DNA from: Chloroflexi bacterium CFX6
GTDB lineage: Bacteria; Chloroflexota; Anaerolineae; Anaerolineales; Villigracilaceae
Direction: 5' to 3'
DNA: 64,000 bases
NCBI GenBank assembly: GCA_030263595.1
Contig: SZPG01000001.1
Span: 32,511-96,510, forward strand
The notes beneath the pieces were generated by a model, which saw nothing but the letters and a program-made list of their open reading frames with translations, searched no databases and was not told where the DNA came from. Made by a program: the position numbers and the translations under genes. Below are positions 6,891 through 16,434 of the stretch, one piece after another. Within the stretch, counting starts at the first letter, position 1. Each line of letters opens with the position of its first letter.

Positions 6891-7868
6891 TCACTTCTTC
6901 TCTTCCTCTTTCATTTCAGCGCCAGCCTTCGATCTCCCGAACCTGCGGACCAGCGCCCGCACGCCGATGAAGGCTCCATAAGCCGGAATGGCGATCAGGA
7001 TCAGGGCGGGCAGATACGAGAGGAAGAAGCGGATCAGGAAGCGGGCAAAGCCCTGCGTGAAGCGGATCAAGTCCTGGACGGCGTCGCTGGCTGTGCCTTG
7101 CAGTTTCCAACCGCCGATCTCGATGGGCTGGACCGTCTCCTCCGCGATCAAACGAATGCTGACGGCGGACAGCGCAACGGATTCTTCATAGTATTTGATC
7201 TGTCCCTTCAGAACCTCGATCTCGGTCTGGATGTTTTGTATCTGCATGTAGATCGCGAGGACGTCCTCCGCGTTCGTGGCGGTATCCATGATCTCGAGCA
7301 GTTTCTTCTCGGCATCCTGCTTTGCCTTCAAACGGGATTGCAAGTCCACATACTGATTGGTCACGTCCTCGCCGGAACGATTCTCGTACGGGACCTCGAC
7401 CGCGCCCTCCTTGATCTTTTCGAGCGCTTCATCCAGTCTTTGCGAAGGGACGCGGATGGTCATGGTGACTTCCGGCGCCTCGATCTGGTTGGGCCCGTAC
7501 GTGGATTGATAAAGGTTCGACGAAACGACGAAGCCGCCCATCCCGACAGCCAGGTCTGCGATCTCTCCCATGCGCGCCTTCGGGTCGGGGACGACGACGC
7601 TCATGTCCACAGTCTGGATGACGAGGCGTTCCGCGGTCACATTGGCGACGGTTTGCTCATACGAATAATCGGACGCGCCGCCCGATCCGCCATAAAATTC
7701 GACCTGGGGCATCGCGGGGAGGGGGGCAATGGCAGGGTCGAGGCTTCTATACGATTCCATCGGCGCTCCGGCGCCTCCAAAACTGCCTGCCGCAAAAAAC
7801 AACGCGCCGCCGATCAAGGTCAACACAACCAGGGTCGTCAACGCGATGGTTATCAAAGTTCTTTTCAT
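6891..7868 (-). CDS. DUF4349 membrane protein
   Basis: 325 residues. An N-terminal span (residues 7-28) is followed by an extracytoplasmic domain with the DUF4349 core: IQTVDMSVVVPDPKARM, then GGFVVSSNLYQS, YVDLQSRLKAKQ and a heptad-rich helix (AEDVLAIYMQIQNIQTEIEVLKGQI) that should form a coiled coil. A second span near residues 280-305 precedes a basic C-terminus. The family is found in many envelope contexts without known activity. Start 7868 follows GAAGGAGAAG. An intrinsic terminator lies just after the stop. Confidence 0.85.
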   Translation of the reverse strand: MKRTLITIALTTLVVLTLIGGALFFAAGSFGGAGAPMESYRSLDPAIAPLPAMPQVEFYGGSGGASDYSYEQTVANVTAERLVIQTVDMSVVVPDPKARMGEIADLAVGMGGFVVSSNLYQSTYGPNQIEAPEVTMTIRVPSQRLDEALEKIKEGAVEVPYENRSGEDVTNQYVDLQSRLKAKQDAEKKLLEIMDTATNAEDVLAIYMQIQNIQTEIEVLKGQIKYYEESVALSAVSIRLIAEETVQPIEIGGWKLQGTASDAVQDLIRFTQGFARFLIRFFLSYLPALILIAIPAYGAFIGVRALVRRFGRSKAGAEMKEEEKK

Positions 7869-8022
7869 TGGTTCTTCTCCTTCGTGGGCGTAAGGTGACT
7901 CTACCTTACAGACGAAACCCTCGACCAAAAGTTCCTTCCGCTCGCTCCCCCGATCCTCCAATTCTCATCCCTCCGCGCATCCTCGATACGATTCAACGAT
8001 CGCGGCTTTACTCAACCACCGC

Positions 8023-8754
8023 CTACCACCCCTCCGCCAGCCGGATGGCGTGCTTCTCCGGCAGGTTCGATTCACGGATGCGGCGCTGCACTTCGGGGAT
8101 GTTGTACTCCACGCGGCGCGGCTCCCAGACGTAACTCTCCGTATCGTAGATGGCGTAGGCGGCGCGCGGGTCGCGGTCGCGCGGCTGACCCACCGAGCCG
8201 GGATTCAGGATCGCCCTCGGACGCAGGGGAAAATGCTCCCCCGCGCGGATCGGCGAGAGACTCACCCGGTCGTTGTTCGTATCCAGTTGGAACATGCACT
8301 GCAAATGCGAATGACCCACGAAGCACCAGGCGGTTGTGAAATGATCGAAATTCAAGCGCGCCGAAAGCGCGTTCAGGATGTATTCCCAGACCGAATCGCG
8401 CGGGCTTCCATGCACGATGCTCACGTCCCCCAGCACCTTCAAAGTCGAGGGCAGCGATCGCAGAAAATCCATGTTATCCGCGGTCAACACGCGTTCGTGA
8501 TATTCGAGCGTGCGGCGCGCGTCCGTGTTGAAGACCTCGAAGGGGATGCGCCCGATGACCGCCATATCGTGGTTGCCCAGGATGCAGGTCAGGTTCGGGA
8601 TTTCGCGGATCTGCTCCATCACCGCGTTGGGGTCGGGCCCATAACCCACCATGTCGCCCAGGCACCAGGTCGCGTCCACCTCACCGGCGTCTTTCAGCAC
8701 AGCCTCCAGCGCGGTGTAATTCGCATGAACATCCGAAATTACCAATACTCGCAT
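8023..8754 (-). CDS. Metallophosphoesterase (calcineurin-like, YfcE/MJ0936 type)
   Basis: 243 residues with all metal-site blocks: SDVHANY, GDMVGYGPDPN, GNHDMAV, HGSPRDS, GHSHLQ and NPGSVGQPRD. Single-domain members hydrolyse phosphodiesters with two metal ions; the natural substrate is not predictable. The start at 8754 lies one base after the coaBC stop, so both are in one operon with coaBC first. Confidence 0.88.
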   Translation of the reverse strand: MRVLVISDVHANYTALEAVLKDAGEVDATWCLGDMVGYGPDPNAVMEQIREIPNLTCILGNHDMAVIGRIPFEVFNTDARRTLEYHERVLTADNMDFLRSLPSTLKVLGDVSIVHGSPRDSVWEYILNALSARLNFDHFTTAWCFVGHSHLQCMFQLDTNNDRVSLSPIRAGEHFPLRPRAILNPGSVGQPRDRDPRAAYAIYDTESYVWEPRRVEYNIPEVQRRIRESNLPEKHAIRLAEGW

Positions 8755-8755
8755 T

Positions 8756-9967
8756 TCACTCCAAAAGCGCCGCAACGCGCTCGACGATGATCTCCGCCGC
8801 CTCGCTCTTGCTCATCAATGACAAGGATTCCGTGCGCCCGTCGGCAAACAATAAAGTGATGCGGTTGGTCTCGACGGAAAACCCCGCATCTGCGGCGGAA
8901 ATATCGTTGGCGGCGATCAGATCCAGTTTCTTGGATTGTAACTTATTTGACGCGTTTTGCAGGAGGTCCTGCGACTCCGCCGCAAACCCAGCCACGACCT
9001 GCTTCCGCTTCATCCTCGACCTTAGCTCTGCCACCGCTTTCAAAATATCTTCCGTCGCTTCGAGTTCGATCTGCGGGACTCCGCCCTCTTTTTTGATCTT
9101 CTGCTCCGATTGTTTCCCGGGTCGAAAATCCGCCACCGCCGCCGCCATGATGAGGACGTCGCTTTCGGGGAATTCCTTCAACACCGCATCCAGCATCTGC
9201 CTTGCGGTTTGAACGTTGACGACCGTTGCGCCCACCGGCGGAATCAATGCAGTGGTCGTCGTGACCAGCGTGACCTGCGCGCCGGCATCCAGCGCGGCTT
9301 GGGCGAGGGCGTATCCCTGCCTGCCGGAGGAACGATTGGCAAGGACGCGCACCGGGTCGAGCGGTTCCTGGGTCCCCCCGGCGGTGATCAAAACTTTTTT
9401 ATGCGCGAGCAAGCCCCGGCGTCCGAGGGCGAGGCGAATGTGTCCGATGAGTTCGGGCGTTTCGGGCAGGCGTCCTTTTCCCGTGAGTCCCGAAGCGAGA
9501 TGTCCCTCGACAGGTTCGATGATGTACGCGCCGCGCTTGCGGAGCGTATCGAGGTTTTCCTGTGTGGCGGGATGATCGAACATGCCGCCGTCCATCGCGG
9601 GCGCAATGACGAGCGGGGCTTGCGATGCCAGCGTAGCGACGGTGAGCAGGGTGTCCGCCTGCCCGTGCGCGAGTTTGGCTATGGTGTTGGCAGTGCAGGG
9701 CGCGATGACGAGCAGGTCGGCGGCGTGACCCAGCCCCACGTGTAACACGTGCGCCTCGTTTCCCCAAAGATCGTTATCGGTATACACACGCCGCCCCGTC
9801 ACGGATTGGAACGTGAGCGGCGCGATGAACTTTTCCGCCGAATTCGTGAGGATGACGTCCACCTGCGCGCCCGCCTGCGTGAGTTTCGACGCCAGGTCCG
9901 CGGCTTTATACGCGGCGATGGAGCCGGTCACCCCCAGGACGATTCGTTTTCCCGAAAGAATGGACAT
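8756..9967 (-). CDS. coaBC: Bifunctional phosphopantothenoylcysteine synthetase/decarboxylase
   Basis: 403 residues. The N-terminal flavoprotein CoaC half has TGSIAAYKAADL, the active-site HVGLGHAADLLVIAPCTANTIAKLA and APAMDGGMF; the C-terminal CoaB half starts at KKVLITAGGTQEPLDPVR and has NRSSGRQGYALA and AAAVADFRP. It makes 4'-phosphopantetheine for coenzyme A. Two CoaC positions differ from E. coli Dfp: the Asn of PAMN is Asp, and the Cys of ACGxxGxGR is Ser (LASGLTGKGR). Variants at both places are known in other phyla. A TATAAT at 9978-9983 lies 10 nt upstream of the ATG. Confidence 0.93.
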   Translation of the reverse strand: MSILSGKRIVLGVTGSIAAYKAADLASKLTQAGAQVDVILTNSAEKFIAPLTFQSVTGRRVYTDNDLWGNEAHVLHVGLGHAADLLVIAPCTANTIAKLAHGQADTLLTVATLASQAPLVIAPAMDGGMFDHPATQENLDTLRKRGAYIIEPVEGHLASGLTGKGRLPETPELIGHIRLALGRRGLLAHKKVLITAGGTQEPLDPVRVLANRSSGRQGYALAQAALDAGAQVTLVTTTTALIPPVGATVVNVQTARQMLDAVLKEFPESDVLIMAAAVADFRPGKQSEQKIKKEGGVPQIELEATEDILKAVAELRSRMKRKQVVAGFAAESQDLLQNASNKLQSKKLDLIAANDISAADAGFSVETNRITLLFADGRTESLSLMSKSEAAEIIVERVAALLE

Positions 9968-9977
9968 AGACGCATTG

Positions 9978-9983
9978 ATTATA
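9978..9983 (-). promoter_or_regulatory. -10 box of the coaBC operon
   Basis: TATAAT on the minus strand 10 nt before the coaBC ATG; any leader would be only a few bases. No good -35 is seen. Confidence 0.45.
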
Positions 9984-10024
9984 CTTCCTGATTACGACAC
10001 GAAAGGGTCTTCGAGGCGATCGTG

Positions 10025-10077
10025 AAAGCCTCCCGGCTGGGTCTGGTCTTTTAACCGCACCCGCGCGGGAGGCTTTT
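10025..10077 (+). terminator. Hairpin between coaBC promoter and nuclease gene
   Basis: AAAGCCTCCCG (10025-10035) pairs perfectly with CGGGAGGCTTT (10066-10076) around a 30-nt loop, followed by TTTTCGTTTT on the plus strand. No plus-strand gene enters it, so it may end a small transcript or isolate the divergent minus-strand units. Confidence 0.5.
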
Positions 10078-10141
10078 CGTTTTCGATTCCTCGACCCCTT
10101 TGCGGTCGGGGAAATTTCATTCAGGTTGTTTCATCCGCCCA

Positions 10142-13100
10142 TCATGGCAGGGACATGTCTCCGCCGCCGAAGTCGTCGAAGAAGGCATCCCGGGCGTCAA
10201 TGAACCAGAGACCGATGTGACCGCCCCTGGGGTTGAAGAATGCCTGGTCGGCAGCGTTGAGCGTCACCCTGCCCACCTCCACGCCGTTCTTGAAGATCAC
10301 CACGTCGCCCGTAGCCAGAGCCCGCGCGCCGAACTGGTCGCCATTGGCATAAGCAACCGGGATGTCCGCATATTTGAACCACATCAACGTTTGCGGGCGG
10401 AAAGTCCAGACAGTCACCTGGTTTGCCGCGGCGTCGTAGAGAACTTCGATCACGCCATCGCCCCAATTGGGACCGTAGACGTTTTGTACCTTGAGGAGCA
10501 GGTCCTGTTCCCAGCCCGCCGCGTCCACGTTGGTGAGGGTGACGAAGACCTCCTGGTCCACGCCGAAGGCGTCCTTCCAGTAGATCGCGCCGTCGCGCCG
10601 CACGTCCACCTGGTTGCCGACGATGCGATAGGAACCGCTGGCGCCCATCCAATTCGGACCGAGGAGTCCGTTGGGACGGTTGAAGTCGTCGAGGACGGAG
10701 GTGGTCGGGAAGGGCGGAGCAATCTCAAGTCCGACGATGACCGGGTCGTGATCCGAGGAGCGATAGGCATCCGGCGCGTAGATGGCATCCTGCGCGGGGA
10801 GTTTGAAGGAAGTGTCGTAGTCAATCAGGTCGGGCTCGTCGGCGTTGATGTGCCATGCGGTCGCGCCTGAAACCTGTCCCAGCAGGTTCGCGCTTGCCAG
10901 CGCGTAATCGAGATAACCGGTCTGCCCATCGAAGACGTAGGTGTAGGCGTCCTCGCCGACGAACTGGTGCAGCAGGTCGGTGTATCCACCGGCGAGGAAG
11001 ACATCTATGGGGTCTTCCTTGTCGTAGGAGTTGAGGTCGCCTATGATGAGGAAGTCGGGATCGCCGCTCCCGGTGGGATCGCCCACCAGCCAGTCCACCA
11101 ACGCTTCGGCGGCGGCTTTGCGCGTCTGGTTGCAGTTGCCCTGACCATCGCCCAGATCGGGATCGCCAATGGCGTTGCAATCGGAGCCTTTGGATTTGAG
11201 GTGATTGACCGCCACAGTGAAGATGCCGCCCGTGGAGTTGTCCTGGAAGGTCTGCGCCAGCGTGGGTCTGTTGAAATCGTCGAGGAAGCGCGCATCCACC
11301 AAAGAATCAAGGACAGCGAAGGAACCGACCGGGGAAACCGAGGCAGGTTTGTAGACGAAGGCGACGCGGATGGCGTCCGAACCGATCGCGCCGGTGGCGA
11401 TGTAGTCGTAGGTGCCAGCGCCCATCGCCGCATTGAGTCCGCTTACGAGGTCGGCGGTGGGAACGTCGCCGGGATGGTTTTCGATCTCGATCAAGCCGAC
11501 AATGTCCGCGTCGATGACGGAGAGCGCGGCAATGATCTTATCCCGCTGGCGCGTGAACTCGAGGGGTTGATCCGCGTCGGCGCCGCGACATTCCTGGTTT
11601 TGCAGCGGACCGCATTTGTTATCCAGCGGGTCGCCGGGCGGGTAATCCAATGTGGTGAAGTAGTTCAGCACGTTGAAGGAAGCCACCGTCAGGCTGCCGC
11701 CCACCGGGTCGGGCGATGCCGGGCGCGGGTTGGCATTGACGTAGTCCGCTCCCTGGGTTGGGTGGACGCGGTAGAGACCGAACGCGTAATCCAGCACGCC
11801 GGTCACGTTAGCCACCGTATCGCCGCCGCGGAACAGGTTCGTCAGGTCGAACACGCTTCCGTTCGGATGTATGGCTGGGTCCGGGTTTTGAACCGTCCGC
11901 CCATCGTCGAGCGTGATGCGGTCGAGCAGGAATTCCTGCGCGGCTTGGATGGCTGGCGCGCCGGGTTCGAACTCAGCGGTCGGCGTGAGATGCCTCTCGG
12001 AGGTCAGGACGATCTCGCCAAAGCGATCGAAGTTGAAATACTCCGAGATCACCAGGGCTTGCGGGAACGTGACCAACATGCCCTCGTAGGCTTCGAAGTC
12101 GGTGACGCTCGTCACGGGCAGCGAAAGGGTCGCGGCGGTGGGAAGCGGGTTTCCGCCGCCGAGCACGGTCACGTCGGTAAAGGATGTGATCTGCGTCAAG
12201 CCGTTGAACTCGGAGACGACGCCTTCCACGCGCACGAGATCGCCGGTCTGCACGTTAACGCTGGGCGAACTTCCGTTGAAGATAAAGATGCCCTCGGATG
12301 TCAGCGGGTCTGCGTCCGCATCGGCATCCTCCTCCTGAACGTTGAAACCGCGCAAGTCGCCGTGCGTGCCGCTGGCGCCCGCCTGAAAATCGCCGACGAC
12401 AATGCCTTCGATGACGACCGTCTGCCCGACCAATGGGCTGGAGGGACCGTTCCCCTGGACTTCGTGGATTTTGATCACAGGCGACGGGCAGCCCGCGAAC
12501 TGACTCCCATCAATCTTTGTGCCGGGGGAGTGCAACGCTCCGCCCGACCCGGTGGCTGTCGCGTGTTTAACGAGCGGTTCCCCACCCGTGACATCCGGGT
12601 CGCGCGTCAACGACTGGTTGTCGCCGCCCTCGCTGCCATAGGTGTAACTTACCACGTCGCTCGTCCCATTGTTGAGGGTGACGGTATCGCCCGCGTTGTT
12701 GAGTCCCAGTTGGGTCGAGGATGCGACTTGAACAAGACTGCCGCCAAACCATCCGTTCGGCGCGCCGCCGCCAAACACCACCACCGAACAATTCGCCGGA
12801 ACCATACTGCCCGATGGGAAGGTATGACGCACGCCGACGGCGTCTTTCAACGTCCAGCCGCTCAGGTCAATGCTGGATGCCGCCGTGTTGACGATTTCGA
12901 CGAATTCATCCTGTGTCGTGTTGACCGTGCCGTCTCCGTTGGCGTCGCCGTTGGTTGCATCCGGGTCAGCCAAAATTTCGTTGATGACGAGTTGTACGGG
13001 AGGGGGAGGCAGTTGAACGGTCAGGTTGATCGAGGCGCTGCCGTTGCGCGCTTCCGCGTCGGTGATGGCGCATGGCAGGCTCTTTGCGCCTTCGCTCGTC

Positions 13101-13951
13101 CCGCTGTCAACGGTTGCGAGGAAGGAGAAGGTATCGTCCCCGGCGGCGGTATCGCCATTCGAACCGTCGTCGAAGAAGGATTGGGTCGCGCTCCCGCCGA
13201 TCGTGGAAAGATCGCAAACGACAGCCAGACCCGTGCTGGCGGGATTGGAACCGGGCGTCACGGCGACCGCAAGCAGGGATGGATCGCCGGGCGCGACCGT
13301 GGCAGGATCGGCTGAACCTGTCCCGGAGGGATTGGTCGGTCCGCCGCCGGCGACAAAGGTCTGCCCCGTGTTGGGACTACCGAAAGTGTTCGCTGTGGTG
13401 GCTGTCCATGTGAAGTCGCCGTAGGTCGCGCCGCTGCCGGTCAATTGCAGGGAGGAGCCCACCGGCTCGGAGCCAGTCTGGCTGACCCCAATATCCGTGC
13501 TGGTCATGCCGTTTGCCGGTCCGCCGACGGCTGTGAAGACTCCCTCGTAACTGAGGAATTGGACGACGGTCGTGCCGTTCACCAATGCGATGCCGTCGGG
13601 CGCACCGTTCTGTATTCCATTGGAGGGATAGGTCAAAACAACCGTGCCGTATCCGCCCTGCTGGTTGGGAATGGTTCCGCTCAACGTATCCGTATCGTAC
13701 GTAGCCCCGCCGGAACCGTTGTAAAGGACGATGCTCCAGCCGGTCAGGTCCGTGCCAGCGGGCCCGGCGATCTCGATTGCTTCGCCGGCATCCGTTCCGG
13801 TGTTATCGTAATGGATCTCGTTTATGAAAACCGTAGTGCTGGGGTTTGCGAACAGATCGGGCGCCGCCTTCGCAGGCTGGGCAACGGACAATATGCTCAG
13901 CGTGAGCGCCAGAACCAACATGACCGAAGTCAATTTGGATAACCGTTTCAT
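10142..13951 (-). CDS. Large secreted nuclease: lamin-tail domains plus endonuclease/exonuclease/phosphatase domain (ExeM/NucH-like)
   Basis: 1269 residues. A signal peptide (LSKLTSVMLVLALTLSILS...AKAA) is followed by lamin-tail domain 1 (about 35-175), a beta-rich linker, lamin-tail domain 2 (about 315-430, NEILADPDATNGDANGDG), an OB-like YhcR region (about 495-620, IKIHEVQGNGPSSP), the EEP nuclease domain (about 755-1100: VASFNVLNY, IEIENH, VNHLKSKGSDC, GDLNSY, SSDHDPVIVG) and a C-terminal lectin-like module starting DDFNRPNGLLGPNW. All EEP catalytic blocks are kept. This is the layout of extracellular DNases used to degrade eDNA. Start 13951 follows CGAGGAGAAT. Confidence 0.88.
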   Translation of the reverse strand: MKRLSKLTSVMLVLALTLSILSVAQPAKAAPDLFANPSTTVFINEIHYDNTGTDAGEAIEIAGPAGTDLTGWSIVLYNGSGGATYDTDTLSGTIPNQQGGYGTVVLTYPSNGIQNGAPDGIALVNGTTVVQFLSYEGVFTAVGGPANGMTSTDIGVSQTGSEPVGSSLQLTGSGATYGDFTWTATTANTFGSPNTGQTFVAGGGPTNPSGTGSADPATVAPGDPSLLAVAVTPGSNPASTGLAVVCDLSTIGGSATQSFFDDGSNGDTAAGDDTFSFLATVDSGTSEGAKSLPCAITDAEARNGSASINLTVQLPPPPVQLVINEILADPDATNGDANGDGTVNTTQDEFVEIVNTAASSIDLSGWTLKDAVGVRHTFPSGSMVPANCSVVVFGGGAPNGWFGGSLVQVASSTQLGLNNAGDTVTLNNGTSDVVSYTYGSEGGDNQSLTRDPDVTGGEPLVKHATATGSGGALHSPGTKIDGSQFAGCPSPVIKIHEVQGNGPSSPLVGQTVVIEGIVVGDFQAGASGTHGDLRGFNVQEEDADADADPLTSEGIFIFNGSSPSVNVQTGDLVRVEGVVSEFNGLTQITSFTDVTVLGGGNPLPTAATLSLPVTSVTDFEAYEGMLVTFPQALVISEYFNFDRFGEIVLTSERHLTPTAEFEPGAPAIQAAQEFLLDRITLDDGRTVQNPDPAIHPNGSVFDLTNLFRGGDTVANVTGVLDYAFGLYRVHPTQGADYVNANPRPASPDPVGGSLTVASFNVLNYFTTLDYPPGDPLDNKCGPLQNQECRGADADQPLEFTRQRDKIIAALSVIDADIVGLIEIENHPGDVPTADLVSGLNAAMGAGTYDYIATGAIGSDAIRVAFVYKPASVSPVGSFAVLDSLVDARFLDDFNRPTLAQTFQDNSTGGIFTVAVNHLKSKGSDCNAIGDPDLGDGQGNCNQTRKAAAEALVDWLVGDPTGSGDPDFLIIGDLNSYDKEDPIDVFLAGGYTDLLHQFVGEDAYTYVFDGQTGYLDYALASANLLGQVSGATAWHINADEPDLIDYDTSFKLPAQDAIYAPDAYRSSDHDPVIVGLEIAPPFPTTSVLDDFNRPNGLLGPNWMGASGSYRIVGNQVDVRRDGAIYWKDAFGVDQEVFVTLTNVDAAGWEQDLLLKVQNVYGPNWGDGVIEVLYDAAANQVTVWTFRPQTLMWFKYADIPVAYANGDQFGARALATGDVVIFKNGVEVGRVTLNAADQAFFNPRGGHIGLWFIDARDAFFDDFGGGDMSLP

Positions 13952-14091
13952 ATTATTCTCCTCGATATGAAATTGGATGTGGAAAAAACACACCGACAGG
14001 AAAGCGGGCGGGCGTGAAGTCCGGTTTTTGAGAAAGCGAAGCACCTCCTTGAACTCAACAACGGCAATCGTAAAATTTCCCCGCGCCCCTC

Positions 14092-14120
14092 ATTCTATGT
14101 GAGACCCGGCAAAAAGGCAA
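14092..14120 (-). promoter_or_regulatory. Sigma-70-type promoter of the secreted nuclease gene
   Basis: On the minus strand TTGCCT (14115-14120), a 17-bp spacer and TAGAAT (14092-14097), giving a leader of about 135 nt before the ATG at 13951. The 409-bp gap 13952-14360 otherwise holds a terminator and a REP-like element. Confidence 0.55.
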
Positions 14121-14168
14121 GGCAGTTGTAACCTATACATTTCCCAAAATTCCTGCGTTGCTCGAATC

Positions 14169-14200
14169 AAAACTTCCGGGACATTCGCCTCGGAAGTTTT
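14169..14200 (-). terminator. Intrinsic terminator of the cysS-rnk unit
   Basis: AAAACTTCCG pairs with CGGAAGTTTT (10-bp stem, 12-nt loop); the T run works on both strands. A related hairpin (AACTTCC...GGAAGTT) is at 61996-62018. Confidence 0.65.
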
Positions 14201-14240
14201 CCTTTCGCCTTAGGGTTCGTAAAACCATAAGTTCCCTCTT

Positions 14241-14332
14241 GTCCTTGCGAGGGCGTTCGTCCCGAAGCAATCCCCGCCTTGCAGGAAAATCTGTAGACAA
14301 CAGGAGATTGCTTCTCGAAGACTCGCAGCGAC
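14241..14332. repeat. REP-like palindromic element, copy 2 (diverged ends)
   Basis: Contains CCTTGCGAGGGC, CGAAGCAATCCCC and GGAGATTGCTTCTCGAAGAC, the same parts as the element at 4192; the outer termini have drifted. Confidence 0.65.
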
Positions 14333-14360
14333 GTGAGGGAAGTACATAATTTTCTGATCC

Positions 14361-14777
14361 TTACAGTTCGTAATCTCCTGCAGATTCGGGTTGATAGAGG
14401 ATTCTTTCGACCTTGAGTCGCCTTTTTCCGGCGGGGACCTCCCACTCGAACATATCGCCGACGCGGTAGCCGAGCATGGCTGTCCCGATCGGCGCGAGGA
14501 TCGAGACTTTGCCCTCCGCCATGTTGGCGTTCTCAGGATAGACCAGCGTATAGGTCTCCTCTTCGCCGCTGTCCATATCCCTGAGGGCGACCTTCGAGTT
14601 CATGGTGATAACGTCGCCGGGGATCTCCTGCGGCGGGACGATGCGGGCGCGGCTGAGTTCGCCGCGCAGTTTTTCGAGATACACGCTGCCGCGGTATTCG
14701 CCGGACTGCGCATCCATGATCAAGTCAATCAGGCGTTGACGGTCCAGTTCCGTGATGTGAATGTTTTTTTCGTTCAT
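14361..14777 (-). CDS. Rnk/GreA-family regulator (nucleoside diphosphate kinase regulator type)
   Basis: 138 residues. The C-terminal FKBP-like GreA/GreB domain is clear (VITMNSKVALRDMDSGEEETYTLVYPE, ISILAPIGTAMLGYRVGD-like, WEVPAGKRRLKVERILYQPE), while the N-terminal coiled coil is short (ITELDRQRLIDLIMDA...YLEKLRGELSRARIV). This is the Rnk layout: it can bind RNA polymerase near the secondary channel but lacks the acidic tip used for transcript cleavage. It lies 13 bp after cysS on the same strand and probably shares its mRNA. Confidence 0.85.
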   Translation of the reverse strand: MNEKNIHITELDRQRLIDLIMDAQSGEYRGSVYLEKLRGELSRARIVPPQEIPGDVITMNSKVALRDMDSGEEETYTLVYPENANMAEGKVSILAPIGTAMLGYRVGDMFEWEVPAGKRRLKVERILYQPESAGDYEL

Positions 14778-14790
14778 TGTGAGTCTTCCT

Positions 14791-16191
<1,401 letters not shown>

Positions 16192-16204
16192 GGTTTTATC
16201 ATTT

Positions 16205-16434
16205 TTATTTGTCTCATAGTCTTATAGTCTGATAGTCTCATAGTCTTATAGTCTTATAGTCTTATAGTCTCGTAGTCTCGTAGTTTGGTAAGTGTTTTAT
16301 GACGAGTGACCATCCGACTATCCGACTAGCGACTATCCGACTAGCGACTATCAGACTATCAGACTATCAGACTAACGACTATCAGACTAACGACTATCAG
16401 ACTATCCGACTAGCGACTATCAGACTATCAAACT
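16205..16434. repeat. Inverted pair of short tandem repeat arrays (TAGTCTTA / GACTATCA)
   Basis: Left arm 16205-16285 is built of 8-bp words (ATAGTCTT, ATAGTCTG, GTAGTCTC). Right arm 16306-16434 is built of 7-8-bp words (GACTATCA, GACTATCC, GACTAAC, GACTAGC), the reverse complement of the left words. The arms are separated by about 20 bp and could form a large imperfect cruciform or hairpin between cysS and the TRAM-PIN gene. Confidence 0.85.

Noticed and set aside
10967..13315. Very long plus-strand reading frame opposite the secreted nuclease
   Set aside because: It mirrors the high G+C codon bias of the nuclease, has no recognisable domain and no start signals; the minus strand has clear motifs.
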